Of a stretch of 25,628 bases of DNA, positions 8,083 through 17,204 are shown one piece after another (the stretch's first letter is position 1; each line of letters begins with the position of its first letter). Origin of the DNA: Ophiothrix spiculata (Eukaryota > Echinodermata > Ophiuroidea > Amphilepidida > Ophiotrichidae); the NCBI GenBank assembly GCA_000969725.1, contig JXSR01S041985.1, one strand, 5' to 3'. Made by a program: the position numbers and the translations under genes. Below the pieces are notes generated by a model that saw nothing but the letters and a program-made list of their open reading frames with translations, ran no database searches and was not told the origin of the DNA.

Positions 8083-9736
8083 CAAACTTTACATGAATTG
8101 TCAGCACAAGACAGGACCAAGATGGAGGGCAAAGAATATGGAAAGAAAACGGACGCTGCCAGGTCAAAGTTCAAATCATTGGAAAAAAAACACCAGGTAG
8201 GTGAGAGGGACAGCAAGCTTTACATGAATTGTCAGCGCAAGACAGGGTCAAGATGGAGGATGAATATAAAAAGAAAATGAACGCTTCCAGGTCAAAGGTC
8301 AAATCACTGGAAAGAAAACACCAGGTAGGTGAGAGGGGCAGCAAGCTTTACATGAATTGTCAGCGCAAGACAGGGTCAAGATGGAGGGTGAATATAAAAA
8401 GAAAATGAACGCTGCCAGGTCAAAATGTAAAGCTTGCTGCCCCTCTCACCTACCTGGTGTTTTCTTTCCAGTGATTTGACCTTTGACCTGGAAGCGTTCA
8501 TTTTCTTTTTATATTCATCCTCCATCTTGACCCTGTCTTGCGCTGACAATTCATGCAAAGCTTGCTGCCCCTCTCACCTACCTGGTGTTTTCTTTCCAGT
8601 GATTTGACCTTTGACCTGGAAGCGTTCATTTTCTTTTTATATGCACCCTCCATCTTGACCCTGTCTTGCGCTGACAATTCATGAAAAGCTCGTTGCCCCT
8701 TTAACCTACCTGGGGTTTTCTTTCAAGTGATTTGACCTTTGACCTAGCAGCATCCATTTTCTTTCTATATGCTTCCTCCATCTTGGCCCTGTCTTGCGCT
8801 GACAATTCATGTAAAGCTTGCTGCCCCTCTCACCTACCTGGTGTTTTCTTTCCAGTGATTTGACCTTTGACCTGGCAGCGTCCATTTTCTTTCTATATGC
8901 ACCCTCCATCTTGACCCTGTCTTGCGCTGACAATTCATGTAAAGCTTGCTGCCCCTCTCACCTACCTGGTGTTTTCTTTCCAGTGATTTGACCTTTGACT
9001 TGGCAGCGGCCATTTTCTTTCTATATGCACCCTCCATCTTGACCCTGTCTTGCGCTGACAATTCATGCAAAGCTTGGTGACCCTCTCTTACCTGGTGTTT
9101 TCTTTCCAGTGATTTGACCTTTGACCTGGCAGCGTTCATTTTCTTTTTATATTCACCCTCCATCTTGGCCCTGTCTTGTGCTGACAATTCATGTAAAGCT
9201 TGCTGCCCCTCTCACCTACCTGGTGTTTTCTTTCCAGTGATTCGACCTTTGACCTGGAAGCATCCATTTTCTTTTTATATTCGCCCTCCATCTTAGCCCT
9301 GTCTTGTGCTGACAATTCATATAAAGCTTGCTGCCCCTCTCACCTACCTGGTGTTTTCTCTCCAGTGATTTGATCTTTGACCTGGCAGCGTTCATTTTCT
9401 TTTGATATTCGCCCTCCATCTTGGCCCTGTCTTGTGCTGACAATTCATGTAAAGCTTGCTGCCCTCTCACCTACCTGGTGTTTTCTTTCCAGTGATTTGA
9501 CCTTTGACCGGGCAGCGTTAATTTTCTTTTTATATTCACCCTCCATCTTGACCCTGTCTTGCGCTGACAATTCATGTAAAGCTTGCTGTCCCTCTCACCT
9601 ACCTGGTGTTTTTTTCCAGTGATTTGACCTTTGACCTTTGACCTGGCAGCGTTCATTTTCTTTTTATATTCACCCTCCATCTTGACCCTGTCTTGCGCTG
9701 ACAATTCATGTAAAGCTTGCTGCCCCTCTCACCTAC
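8083..9736. repeat. Tandem and inverted array of exon 9 plus its splice donor (128-bp unit)
   Basis: Each unit is 111 nt of exon 9 (QALHEL to KHQ) plus a linker of usually 17 nt, GTAGGTGAGAGGGGCAG. Minus-strand complete copies: 8454..8564, 8582..8692, 8710..8820, 8838..8948, 8966..9076, 9092..9202, 9220..9330, 9348..9458, 9475..9585 and 9603..9719, plus a 12-nt stub at 8425..8436. Plus-strand copies: 8083..8196 (114 nt, one extra codon), 8214..8324 and 8342..8424 (truncated). The linker is 15 nt at 9077..9091 and 16 nt at 9459..9474. Copy 9603..9719 is 6 nt longer, from a 1-nt loss and a 7-nt gain. All keep the exon frame open, but 17-nt linkers shift the frame between copies. Most likely intronic, formed by unequal exchange followed by inversion. 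Confidence 0.95.
8214..8564. repeat. Near-perfect 140-nt inverted repeat at the array inversion point
   Basis: Arm 8214..8353 is the reverse complement of 8425..8564 with one mismatch in 140. The loop is 8354..8424 (71 nt). Both arms share private variants (GAGGATGAA, GCTTCC), so this is a recent inverted duplication. In the transcript it would fold into a long hairpin. The next 17-nt linker pair also matches with one mismatch, but the outermost copies (8083..8196 and 8582..8692) have diverged. Confidence 0.93.
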
Positions 9737-9886
9737 CTGGTGTTTTCTTTCCAGTGATTTGACCTTTGACTTGGCAGCGTTCATTTTCTTTTTATATGCA
9801 CCCTCCATCTTGACCCTGTCTTGCGCTGACAATTCATGTAAAGCTTGCTGTGCTTCTTTCAATTCATCTCTTGCATGATCTGCTTC
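9737..9886 (-). CDS. KIF27: KIF27-like exon 9, parent of the downstream exon array
   Basis: A 150-nt exon (50 codons) from EADHARDELKEAQQALHEL to KVKSLERKHQ. The acceptor is TATTCTATAG and the donor CACCAG|GTAGGT. It matches KIF27 DAEQAKVELIETQKQ and the RKKMDAAKLRVQVLQKKQQ block. Both borders are phase 0. This is the only copy with the true upstream end (EADHARDELKEAQ) and a real acceptor, so it is taken as the functional exon. Its last 111 nt plus the donor are reiterated just downstream, so the transcript offers many identical donors. Reading past this donor hits a stop inside the next copy (at 9653), so correct donor choice is essential. Confidence 0.93.
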
Positions 9887-10086
9887 CTATAGAATAAACA
9901 AGAACAGAAATTGAACTTTATGTAATCTTATTATTCATGAGCTGGTGGAAAATATATGTGACCTTCTCTCGCAAAATAAACGGTGTAAGTTGAAATGCCA
10001 ACTTTCGAGTTCATTACAAACTGTAAAATAGGAAATTTACATATCACATAATTTTCAAGTACAGCCAATCTTAATCTGCTTTATGT

Positions 10087-10350
10087 GGGCACGTGTGGTC
10101 TAGCGGAAATCGGCAGGACTCATAAACGTGAGGTTGTGAGTTCGAGCCCCGTCTCGGCCAACGTGTTGTGAACCTGGGCAAATCACTTTATCACACTTGC
10201 CTCGTCGACCCAATCGTTGTATGGGGAGTTTCTAGGAATTCAGACTTGTGAGCGCTTGAATACGTAGCTTGGCTTTATTCTAGTGGTAACGGAATAAATG
10301 TAAAGCGCTTTGATCAATTATGGAAAGGTGCTATATAAGTAGCAACATTT
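10087..10350 (+). repeat. tRNA-headed SINE, family C
   Basis: The head has A box TGGTCTAGCGG (10096..10106) and B box GTTCGAGCC (10140..10148). The body ends in AAAGCGCTTTGA and GGAAAGGTGCTATATAAGT, a tail shared by many aquatic-animal SINEs, then a T-rich run. A working tRNA is unlikely because the head runs straight into the SINE body. Confidence 0.82.
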
Positions 10351-10520
10351 TTTTTAACATTTTTTGTTATGCATTTTCATTTTTACAGAAATAAAAATTT
10401 TAATGTGCGCAATACTTACACACTTTTCACAGTGTTTTTTTTTTCATGGAATGCAAATTGAGTACACAAATACACAAAAATTTCAATTATCATAGTATTT
10501 GGATTCTTCATATTCTTAGC

Positions 10521-11043
10521 TTAAAGGGGCATTGGACAAAATTTTATAATTTTAGTTGTGAATGATTTACATTTAATATGTTAGTAAATAACAGTTAATT
10601 ACCAAATATTTGGAAAATTTTGATCAATACTTCCAGAAACGTCGAAAAATAGAATTTTATTTTATTTACTAATCTTTGGTATGAGGCTATTCTCTAAAAG
10701 TATGTATTGATGCTATATATCACGAAAGAGACAAAGTTTTGTTTGTAAAACAATCTCTTCACATCACAGATTGTAGATAAATGAAAAGAAATTTTGAATT
10801 TGCATCAAATCTCCTGATAAAACCAATTTTAAAGTTTCAACACTAGAGGGCAGTATTTATCGTTGTCGACAACGATAATTAAAAATAAAAGACTATCTAA
10901 ATATTTTGATATATAGGGTTTGGATTTAACAATGAAACTTTGCAGGCCGCTATTATTACCACTAACACTTCAAATTGCAAAAATCTCAGAATGTTTGGAG
11001 AAAAGTTTGGGGATGATGCTGAACTTGTCCAATGCCCCTTTAA
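10521..11043. mobile_element. TTAAAGGRGC-type MITE, copy 2, perfect 19-bp ends
   Basis: TTAAAGGGGCATTGGACAA (10521..10539) is exactly inverted at 11025..11043. TTAA at each end fits a TTAA target site. The element is 523 bp and non-coding; frames at 10897..11140 are chance. It contains a perfect 22-bp palindrome (10857..10878) and a CTCF-like word (10840..10853). Confidence 0.85.
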
Positions 11044-11392
11044 GTATAATATCAATAAGTCATGTACTGGGCTACTTTTGTACTGGTCAGTAACACCACA
11101 AAATGTCAAATACGATGTTCTTGAACTTGAACATGCATGATATCACATTTTTCAATCCAATCATTTATCTAGCAAAATAAACAATAGCACATGAATATAT
11201 GGCAACATTTTTGTAGAACATACCAACTTCATTTCCAGGGCTACTGTGTTAAAATAAAAATGCACAACACTATTGACTGAAGTTGAATGTACATGATATA
11301 CCATATAAATATTACAGGATTGCATATATATCCATAACCAACTTCACAGACAAAAAACATTTTGTGATGTTTCTGACCATAACATAAAATAC

Positions 11393-11489
11393 CTTCTCCA
11401 ATTTGCTGATCTTCTCTGAATATTTCTTATTCATTGCCTCGGATTCTTTGCCAGTTTTCACCAATTCACGGATCAGCTCCTCCTTTAAC
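11393..11489 (-). CDS. KIF27: KIF27-like exon 8 (coiled coil, ELVKTGK)
   Basis: A 97-nt exon: one base plus 32 codons, LKEELIRELVKTGKESEA then MNKKYSEKISKLEK. The acceptor is ATTTTATAG and the donor GAGAAG|GTATTT. It matches KIF27 MKEDLIKELIKTGNDAKSV followed by SKQYSLKVTKLE, so the identity is clear although the exon is short. It leaves in phase 0 into exon 9. Confidence 0.94.
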
Positions 11490-11929
11490 CTATAAAATAA
11501 GATGAAATATGAAATATGAATTATAAGAATAACATCTATAAAACCACTGACAAAAATGATAGTCAAGCTGGTGAATAAAATCGATAAGCTTCTAAAAGGC
11601 TAACACTTTTCTTCATAAATTACAATCACACAATAATAGATACTCTAGATGATACAAATCCTTAACTAGTTATTTTACTTCCATAAACAAGAGCAAATGG
11701 AACTCTATTAATATGTAATCTTGTATTATCATTTGTGAGAGTACCTCTATCGTATAGTGTTATGGTCAATGATCATTGTGTATACATTATTGACAATTTA
11801 TGACTTGTGATGACATGAGATTATTTTCCAAATAAATGCAGGCTTTGTGGAAAAGAGAAAAAAAAGTTCAAAATAGCATCAAGAGATCAAGTTGACGTCA
11901 AGTATGTTTGGATAATGTGGTTTTGTTAA

Positions 11930-12650
11930 GTTTTGACGTTTGTAAGCTTGATACTTATTACTGAATTACAAATAATCTTGTTTAAATATATGGTGATGGT
12001 TTTGAATGATAATGTAATAAACTTGTGCTGTTTTGACCAGAGACGTCTATAACCATTTTGTTATAGACATCTCTGGTTTTGACTGCCAAAACATGTTAGG
12101 TACTTCAACTCCAAGCTCTCCCTGTTGGAGCTCTATTCTGAATTGCCCGTTTTTAATATCAAAATTCCTTTGTATCATCTAGTATGAGCATTCATCAGTG
12201 ATGCCACTCGGATATAGAAAAAAAAGGAAATTATTTTCGATAGGATACTATTTTCGCGCGGAGGGAGAAAAGATTCCTAACGGAGACGAATTTTGACATT
12301 TAATGTGCTTATGATTTAGTTTAGTTCAAAATGGCCAAAAATTAGGAATTCCTACTAAATTAGGAAAATTGGCATCCCTGATTCATATAATTTAGCTGTA
12401 AATTGAGCATTCTATCAAGGCAAAAATTGCTATTTGTTATACAAGCAAAAGAAAAACATGACATATGTGTATGTCATATATTTCACTCCACAATCTCAAG
12501 GCTGCCTGGACAGCTTAGTGGATGTTCCTGTGCTTCGTAATGCATTAATAACCAGTGCCAGACGCCAAGTCTCCACAAATGCAGTGGAAACTATTTCTCT
12601 ATTCATAATTGAAAAAGTAATGCTGATTCACATTTATCTGGACAGTCAGT
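11930..12650 (+). repeat. Larger tRNA-headed dispersed repeat, copy 2
   Basis: It matches 1685..2180 block by block but is longer. It has insertions, including a foldback at 12037..12076 (16-bp arms, one mismatch). Its tRNA head (12484..12580) is more decayed than in copy 1. The frame at 12434..12700 reads through this repeat and is not a gene. Confidence 0.65.
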
Positions 12651-12720
12651 GTCACGTAGCCGTAAGAATGTTACATTTTTGTTTTTCTTTTCAATTCTAA
12701 AATAAAACAAAACTGACCAG

Positions 12721-12980
12721 GGGCCAACTTTTCTGGACGTTTGTGGTGGACCAATCAATCAATCAATGATACACTCTACTTCCATGAAATATATACCCCA
12801 TGAAGGAGTCTATTCGTAGAGTGGACCAACAGCTTTACGTGACTTCCGAATCACGGAGCAAGAAGAGTAAAGTTTCTTGCCCAAGGAAACAAGGAGACGA
12901 AAATCGCCCAGCCCAAGGGTCGAACCCACAACCTCTGTATTACAAGACCTGTGCTCTAACTGCTCGGCCACGATGGTCAA
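12721..12980 (-). repeat. tRNA-headed SINE, family D
   Basis: On the minus strand a tRNA-like head reads TGGCCGAGCAGTTAGAGCAC then GGTTGTGGGTTCGACCC, in the order A box then B box. A body with CCTTGGGCAAGAAACTTTAC follows and ends in a GATT repeat (plus strand AATCAATCAATCAATGA near 12754). It sits just 3' of exon 7. Confidence 0.8.
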
Positions 12981-13018
12981 CATTCATTATAATCTTCTAA
13001 CTCAGGAGATTCACTCAC

Positions 13019-13193
13019 CTTATGTTTAGAGCCAAATCCCTTGTTTTCTGTTGAGCCTTGTGAAATCTTATATGAGACTCCCTAACTTCCTGTTGTTTCT
13101 TTTCAGCATTGGTTCTAAGCTTGTCAATTTCTGGCCCAGCCTTTGGCAAATTTTGACTATCTCCAACTTTATGGACTTTGGTCATAGTAACTC
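13019..13193 (-). CDS. KIF27: KIF27-like exon 7 (coiled coil, KAQQKTRDLALNI)
   Basis: A 175-nt exon: two bases, then VTMTKVHKVGDSQN...FHKAQQKTRDLALNI and two bases. The acceptor is CTCTTACAG and the donor AG|GTGAGT. The C-terminal half matches KIF27 ILTEAKQKMRELTINIK. The last codon is completed by exon 8 (AG+G, Arg). The N-terminal half has no recognisable match. The internal ATG has no start context and is not taken as an initiator. Confidence 0.88.
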
Positions 13194-13551
13194 CTGTAAG
13201 AGGAATAAAAAAAGTGTGAAAGGTCAATCTCATAAGGCTAGTGAGTTATTTAAACAAATTTCCTGAAAAATTTGCATATTCATATTTGGCTCAATATCCA
13301 CAAACAGGACATTTGTTAGTCGATGTGGTAAAAAAGTCAATTTTTTTCATTGACTCAAAGAATCGTAAATGGTGAAATTTTGTTCACAAGGGGATAAATG
13401 AGCTGATATGAATGTAAGTTCCTTTGCATGGCAGACACCTAAAAAATCCATGTCATAACCAGGATAAGGAATTCTGAATCCCTTTTTCATTAATCTGGTG
13501 CTGTGATAGCTGTCAGGCTATATCAGTTTAGCAGTACTCACAATTTGGATA

Positions 13552-15065
13552 CGTATCTGAATTTGGATACCCCGTATCAAAGTTCTGATAACCGTATCTG
13601 AATTTGGATTAAAAACAGCTGAAACGGGATATCAATGAATATTCAGCTTCGCCACGCAACATAGCAGTATGTACAAAAGTCAATAACATTATCATCATTT
13701 TCATCTAATTCTAACAAAGTTTTGGTCAAATTATTATGCTTTCTGCGATCAGGACATGTTTCGAAGTAGCCTTGTTCAAGGCTGGATTGGGCACCCTTCC
13801 CTCCTTCATGATTTAAGTTCAAGTGTAAACAATATAGGCCTATAGATATTAATATATGTCCATATTAATTGATTTTCAACTATTCCTTCTGATAATCAAG
13901 GGTGTATGTGATAGACAAACAATGTCCCAACAATATTGAATATTCTAATAGTACTAGGATAGCCACAGGCTCAGCTAGATACCCACACAGAGATTTTGCT
14001 TCATCAGGCCATATGTTAATATTACACAAATCCTGTTTTTCCATCCAGCCTTGTAAAGTAGCAAATTAATCTACCACCACTGGTGGTGGTAACCAATCAC
14101 AACACAGTATTGGTCAGATGCCTTGGGTCACTGCTACACACATGCACATGGCCAAGTGTACACTGAATATAAGAAACAGGACTGCTCCATTGTGCTTTGG
14201 GTATTAAGCTTTCTGAATGCAGAAATAATAAGCAAACTTCAATCTAATTTTACCAAGGTGACATTTTTATTGATTTAGATATTTGTTTTGTAGCAATTAA
14301 TACTTTTCTAACTTTCTGCTTCCCCTTCTTATTTAGTAAATAAAGTTTAAAATAACGTTTCAAGTTTTTTTTAAACCTGTGTCTTGAAAGTGGAACAGGC
14401 AGTGGATATTTCTGGATAAACAGTGAACTTGATACACTCTCAATTGTTACATGGTATTATGTAATGTCGTTAGCTACCTTACAAATCCTTAGGCTGAACG
14501 TAACATTACTTGCACATGTTCAAAACTGTGATATTTTTAGATTTTTCCATTGGAAGTGATGTGCTATTTTCTGGTGGGTTAAGTGTCAAGCACCATGCAT
14601 TAAAGGGCAATTGTGAAGATGCAAAATTGTGGTAGGTTTACTGTGACATAGGCCTATATTCTCTAAGGGATATTACCAGTGATATTTATCATATAAAGCT
14701 TAGGTTCCATACATACTTTTGGGAAATTCATAATTATAAAGTGAAATTTAGCTTTTACGGTGCAGAACATTGACTTATTTATTTTTGTTTTAGTTTGTTT
14801 TGTGTGGGCAAAACTTTATTATTGTATGCCTGTTTACAGAATAAAGAGTGTAATAAGACAATATCCCAGAGGTTTTACTACCTAAGGACTTGCGACAAGT
14901 CTAGTTTCGAAGCTGTTCCGCTGGAATTGCACAGATGGAAATGACATTCATCGTAGATGCAAGAAAGATTTTATACATGTACTTGCTAGCTTGCGCTATC
15001 GTTTTGTTACATGGGCAACGACAGGCGTATCAGAATTCGGATACCCCTCCATATCCTAATTCTGA
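13552..15065. repeat. Segment bounded by 22-bp direct repeats with hairpins
   Basis: Bases 13552..13573 and 15026..15047 match at 20 of 22 (CGTATCWGAATTYGGATACC). A further partial copy is at 13593..13609. The right one forms a hairpin (15030..15042 with 15053..15065, one mismatch). The interior (13610..15020) has no coding block that I recognise. Whether the interval is one element is unclear. Confidence 0.4.
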
Positions 15066-15149
15066 ATAAATAAGGCCTTCAGTTTAAATCAATAGTTCTT
15101 TTTTCTACTCTAAAGAGAAGCATTAAGTAATTAAAAAATTAAATAATAT

Positions 15150-15499
15150 ATGGGATTTATATAGTCCCTATGCCTCCCAGATATAATTCCACATGGCCTC
15201 TGCACACTTTACAGGTGTTCACTGATCACTGTGGCCCAAATAAGCTCCATTCCGCACCAAGCATCATTTTAGGCTCTGCAGCAATCTCTAGTGGCGCTGA
15301 ACCTTGATTAGCCCACATAAGCACAATCACTGCCAAGATGAGCTCCCCAAGTTTCTCACAGATTTCCATAAGATAATTAGCAGTTAGTTCCTTGTCCATG
15401 GCAATTTCAAGCACACTCAAATTCTGCCACCAGGAGGGTTGAACTCAAGACCTTCTGCACCGCAAGGGAGTGCCTTACTGTTTAAGCTTACTTGACTGC
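15150..15499 (-). repeat. SINE family A, full copy, reverse
   Basis: This is the reverse complement of the SINE at 440..795, from the ACTATATAAATCCC end through GGTTCAGCGCCACTAGAG to the tRNA head (about 15440..15499). The head is decayed (GAGTTCAACCC for the B box). The frame at 15226..15420 parallels that in the first copy and reflects shared ancestry, not coding. Confidence 0.85.
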
Positions 15500-15607
15500 T
15501 ACAAATTATTTTTAAGCAGAGGTATTTGTCAACCTTTTACAAAATTTATGTGATACATGCGCAAATATTAACAAATAAAAATGCCCTTGAGAGGCTTTGG
15601 CACTTAC

Positions 15608-15708
15608 TTCTGGTCATTTGCTTTTTGCCTTTAGCTGCATTTGCGCTTTTCCCATCTCCTTTGTTACTCCCTCTGCTGCTATGAATGCTCCAGGTCTTGC
15701 CTAAGGGC
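15608..15708 (-). CDS. KIF27: KIF27-like exon 6 (low-complexity linker)
   Basis: A 101-nt exon: one base, 33 codons (PLGKTWSIHSSRGSNKGDGK...GKKQMTR) and one base. The acceptor is TACTTTCAG and the donor GAA|GTAAGT. The phases fit exon 5 (two bases before) and exon 7 (two bases after, giving AGA). TWSIHSSRGS resembles the SRSWIQKP stretch of vertebrate KIF27. The rest is a poorly conserved Lys/Gly/Asn linker. It is called mainly from splice sites and phase. Confidence 0.78.
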
Positions 15709-15894
15709 CTGAAAGTACAACAAACAATTGTAATTACTCTCCTCTTTCTTTCATATCAGGTTCAGAATGAAAATAATAATAGATAGGTTACAAATCTGTA
15801 TTAATGATAGCTAGGTTACAAACATGATACAGATTACAAAATGCTCATCTCATCCAATTTTCATACGAATAAAAGAATGTATCGAGTGACATAC

Positions 15895-16061
15895 CCCATA
15901 TTTTCTCGGAAACCCTCCTCCTCCTCTTCATCAACCTCTTCCTCGCCCTCACTGCTGCTACCACTGATATCTTCTTGTAAGACTTCATCTTCTTCTTCCA
16001 ATCGTTTGATGATGAGTTGGCTTCGGGCTCGGAATCCTTGAACAATCCTCTCTAGGGAAAA
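15895..16061 (-). CDS. KIF27: KIF27-like exon 5 (GFRARSQ helix and acidic tract)
   Basis: A 167-nt exon starting FSLERIVQGFRARSQLIIKR. A strongly acidic, Ser-rich tract follows (EDISGSSSEGEEEVDEEEEE), then GFRENM and two bases. The acceptor is TTCCCCAG and the donor GG|GTATGT. The first 35 residues match the KIF27 block SLDRIFAGFRTRSQ...EEQDKVL. The acidic run is longer than I recall for vertebrate KIF27. The opposite strand also has an open frame here (Ser-rich, 15841..16041), which is a shadow of the acidic codons. Confidence 0.94.
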
Positions 16062-16230
16062 CTGGGGAATGAAAATTTGATAATTTTTAGTATCCCTAAT
16101 AACTAGACTGGAGGAGTTATATGTAATCATTTCATATTTTTATGCGTTGTGAGTTTTATTAATCTTTGTTAGTTCTAATTTAAATTTTAAGGTTTTCGTC
16201 ATGGTGGAATTGAATTATATTGGACAAAAT

Positions 16231-16298
16231 TTCAAGCAGATGAATTACACTTGGTACATCGATAATTATAGTAAAAATTAATACAAATTAATAACCTG
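16231..16298 (+). repeat. Duplicated segment, copy with empty transposon site
   Basis: It matches 16933..17157: AAGCAGATGAATTACACTTG, GTACATCGATAATTATAGTA, then AAATTAATACAAATTAATAA and CCTG. Here ATAGTA runs straight into AAAATTAATAC. In the other copy a 146-bp element splits them. Confidence 0.85.
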
Positions 16299-16550
16299 CG
16301 TAATAGCGCGACCCAATCTAATAAGATTATTTCTACTTTTATGCAAACAACTGCGCGATCATTATCAGGTAACAATGACTTCTTATAATGACCCGCGTAT
16401 GTGATGTCATTAGCGCTTAATGCGTTTTTCCATAAAACACCAATCACGCGAGCGTATGCACCACACAAGCGCACGTTTATTATATTACGCGGTGATCGTC
16501 ATGCCTGGACTGATCGAAATTCTCTTAAATGTTGAAAGACGGTTATTAAT

Positions 16551-16716
16551 GACAATAATAACTTTGCACCATCTTTTAATTTTGTCATTGTTAAAAATCG
16601 TTGGTGTTTGTTTTGTGTCTCAGCTACACTCCCTCATAAAAGTATCTGAGCCCAAAACAAACACCTCCGATTTTAAACAATGACCTCAAAAAAGATGGTG
16701 CGCAGCTATTATTGTC
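16551..16716. repeat. Foldback with 71 to 73-bp arms
   Basis: Arms 16551..16623 and 16646..16716 are imperfect inverted repeats around a 22-nt loop. Paired blocks include GACAATAATA with TATTATTGTC, GCACCATCTTTT with AAAAGATGGTGC, and GGTGTTTGTTTTG with CAAAACAAACACC. It could be a MITE or a hairpin RNA source. The frame 16420..16683 crosses it and is not a gene. Confidence 0.8.
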
Positions 16717-16932
16717 TAAATATTGATAAATACCAAAATTTTAATCTATGTCTTCATAAAGGTCAAAAACATAATTTTGTTTATCTTGGGTATGAGGTTA
16801 TTCTCTATTATATGAAATAATGGTACATATCCTTTATACTGCATGCATTTGAGAGATCTATTTTATTTCAAAGCCTCATTTACAACACATCAACCAATTG
16901 CAAGCATAAAAAGTTCTGAAGTGTCTGAAAAT

Positions 16933-17157
16933 TTTAAGCAGATGAATTACACTTGGTACATCGATAATTATAGTACAGAGATGTAACATATGAACAATCG
17001 AATTTCCTGAAATGCATGAAAATGCCATTCCAACAGAGCTGTTTCCTATTCTTTTGTACTTGGTTTAATTTCCTGAAAATACAAATATTATGAGTAAATT
17101 TCCTGAAAAGTTACATCCCTGATAGTAATAAATTAATACAAATTAATAACCTGTCAA
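16933..17157 (+). repeat. Duplicated segment, copy with transposon inserted
   Basis: This is the second copy of 16231..16298. It is interrupted after ATAGTA by 16976..17121, and ATAGTA repeats at 17122..17127 before AAATTAATAC resumes. The two copies lie about 700 bp apart in the same orientation. Confidence 0.85.
16976..17121. mobile_element. Small hAT-like MITE (146 bp)
   Basis: Ends CAGAGATGTAAC and GTTACATCCCTG are inverted with one mismatch in 12. ATAGTA flanks both sides. The empty site at 16231..16298 shows the insertion boundaries directly. The interior repeats AATTTCCTGAAA three times. CAGRG ends suggest hAT, although only 6 bp of duplication is certain. Confidence 0.82.
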
Positions 17158-17204
17158 ATATTATCTTCCAAGTTATCAATAATCAATACCTATCATAAGT
17201 TGTC

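Noticed and set aside
8083-8424. CRISPR-like or satellite array unrelated to the gene
   Set aside because: The repeated unit is clearly exon 9 with its donor, and there are no variable spacers.
8098-9862. Several separate small genes on both strands
   Set aside because: All open frames here are pieces of the exon-9 array read in one or two frames; proteins such as GSKLYMNCQRKTG are the out-of-frame reading of the next copy.
10087-10160. A functional tRNA gene
   Set aside because: The head is tRNA-like but fused to a SINE body with the AAAGCGCTTTGA tail.
15841-16041. A Ser-rich plus-strand protein
   Set aside because: It is the complement of the acidic Glu-rich exon 5, which has matching splice sites and family similarity.
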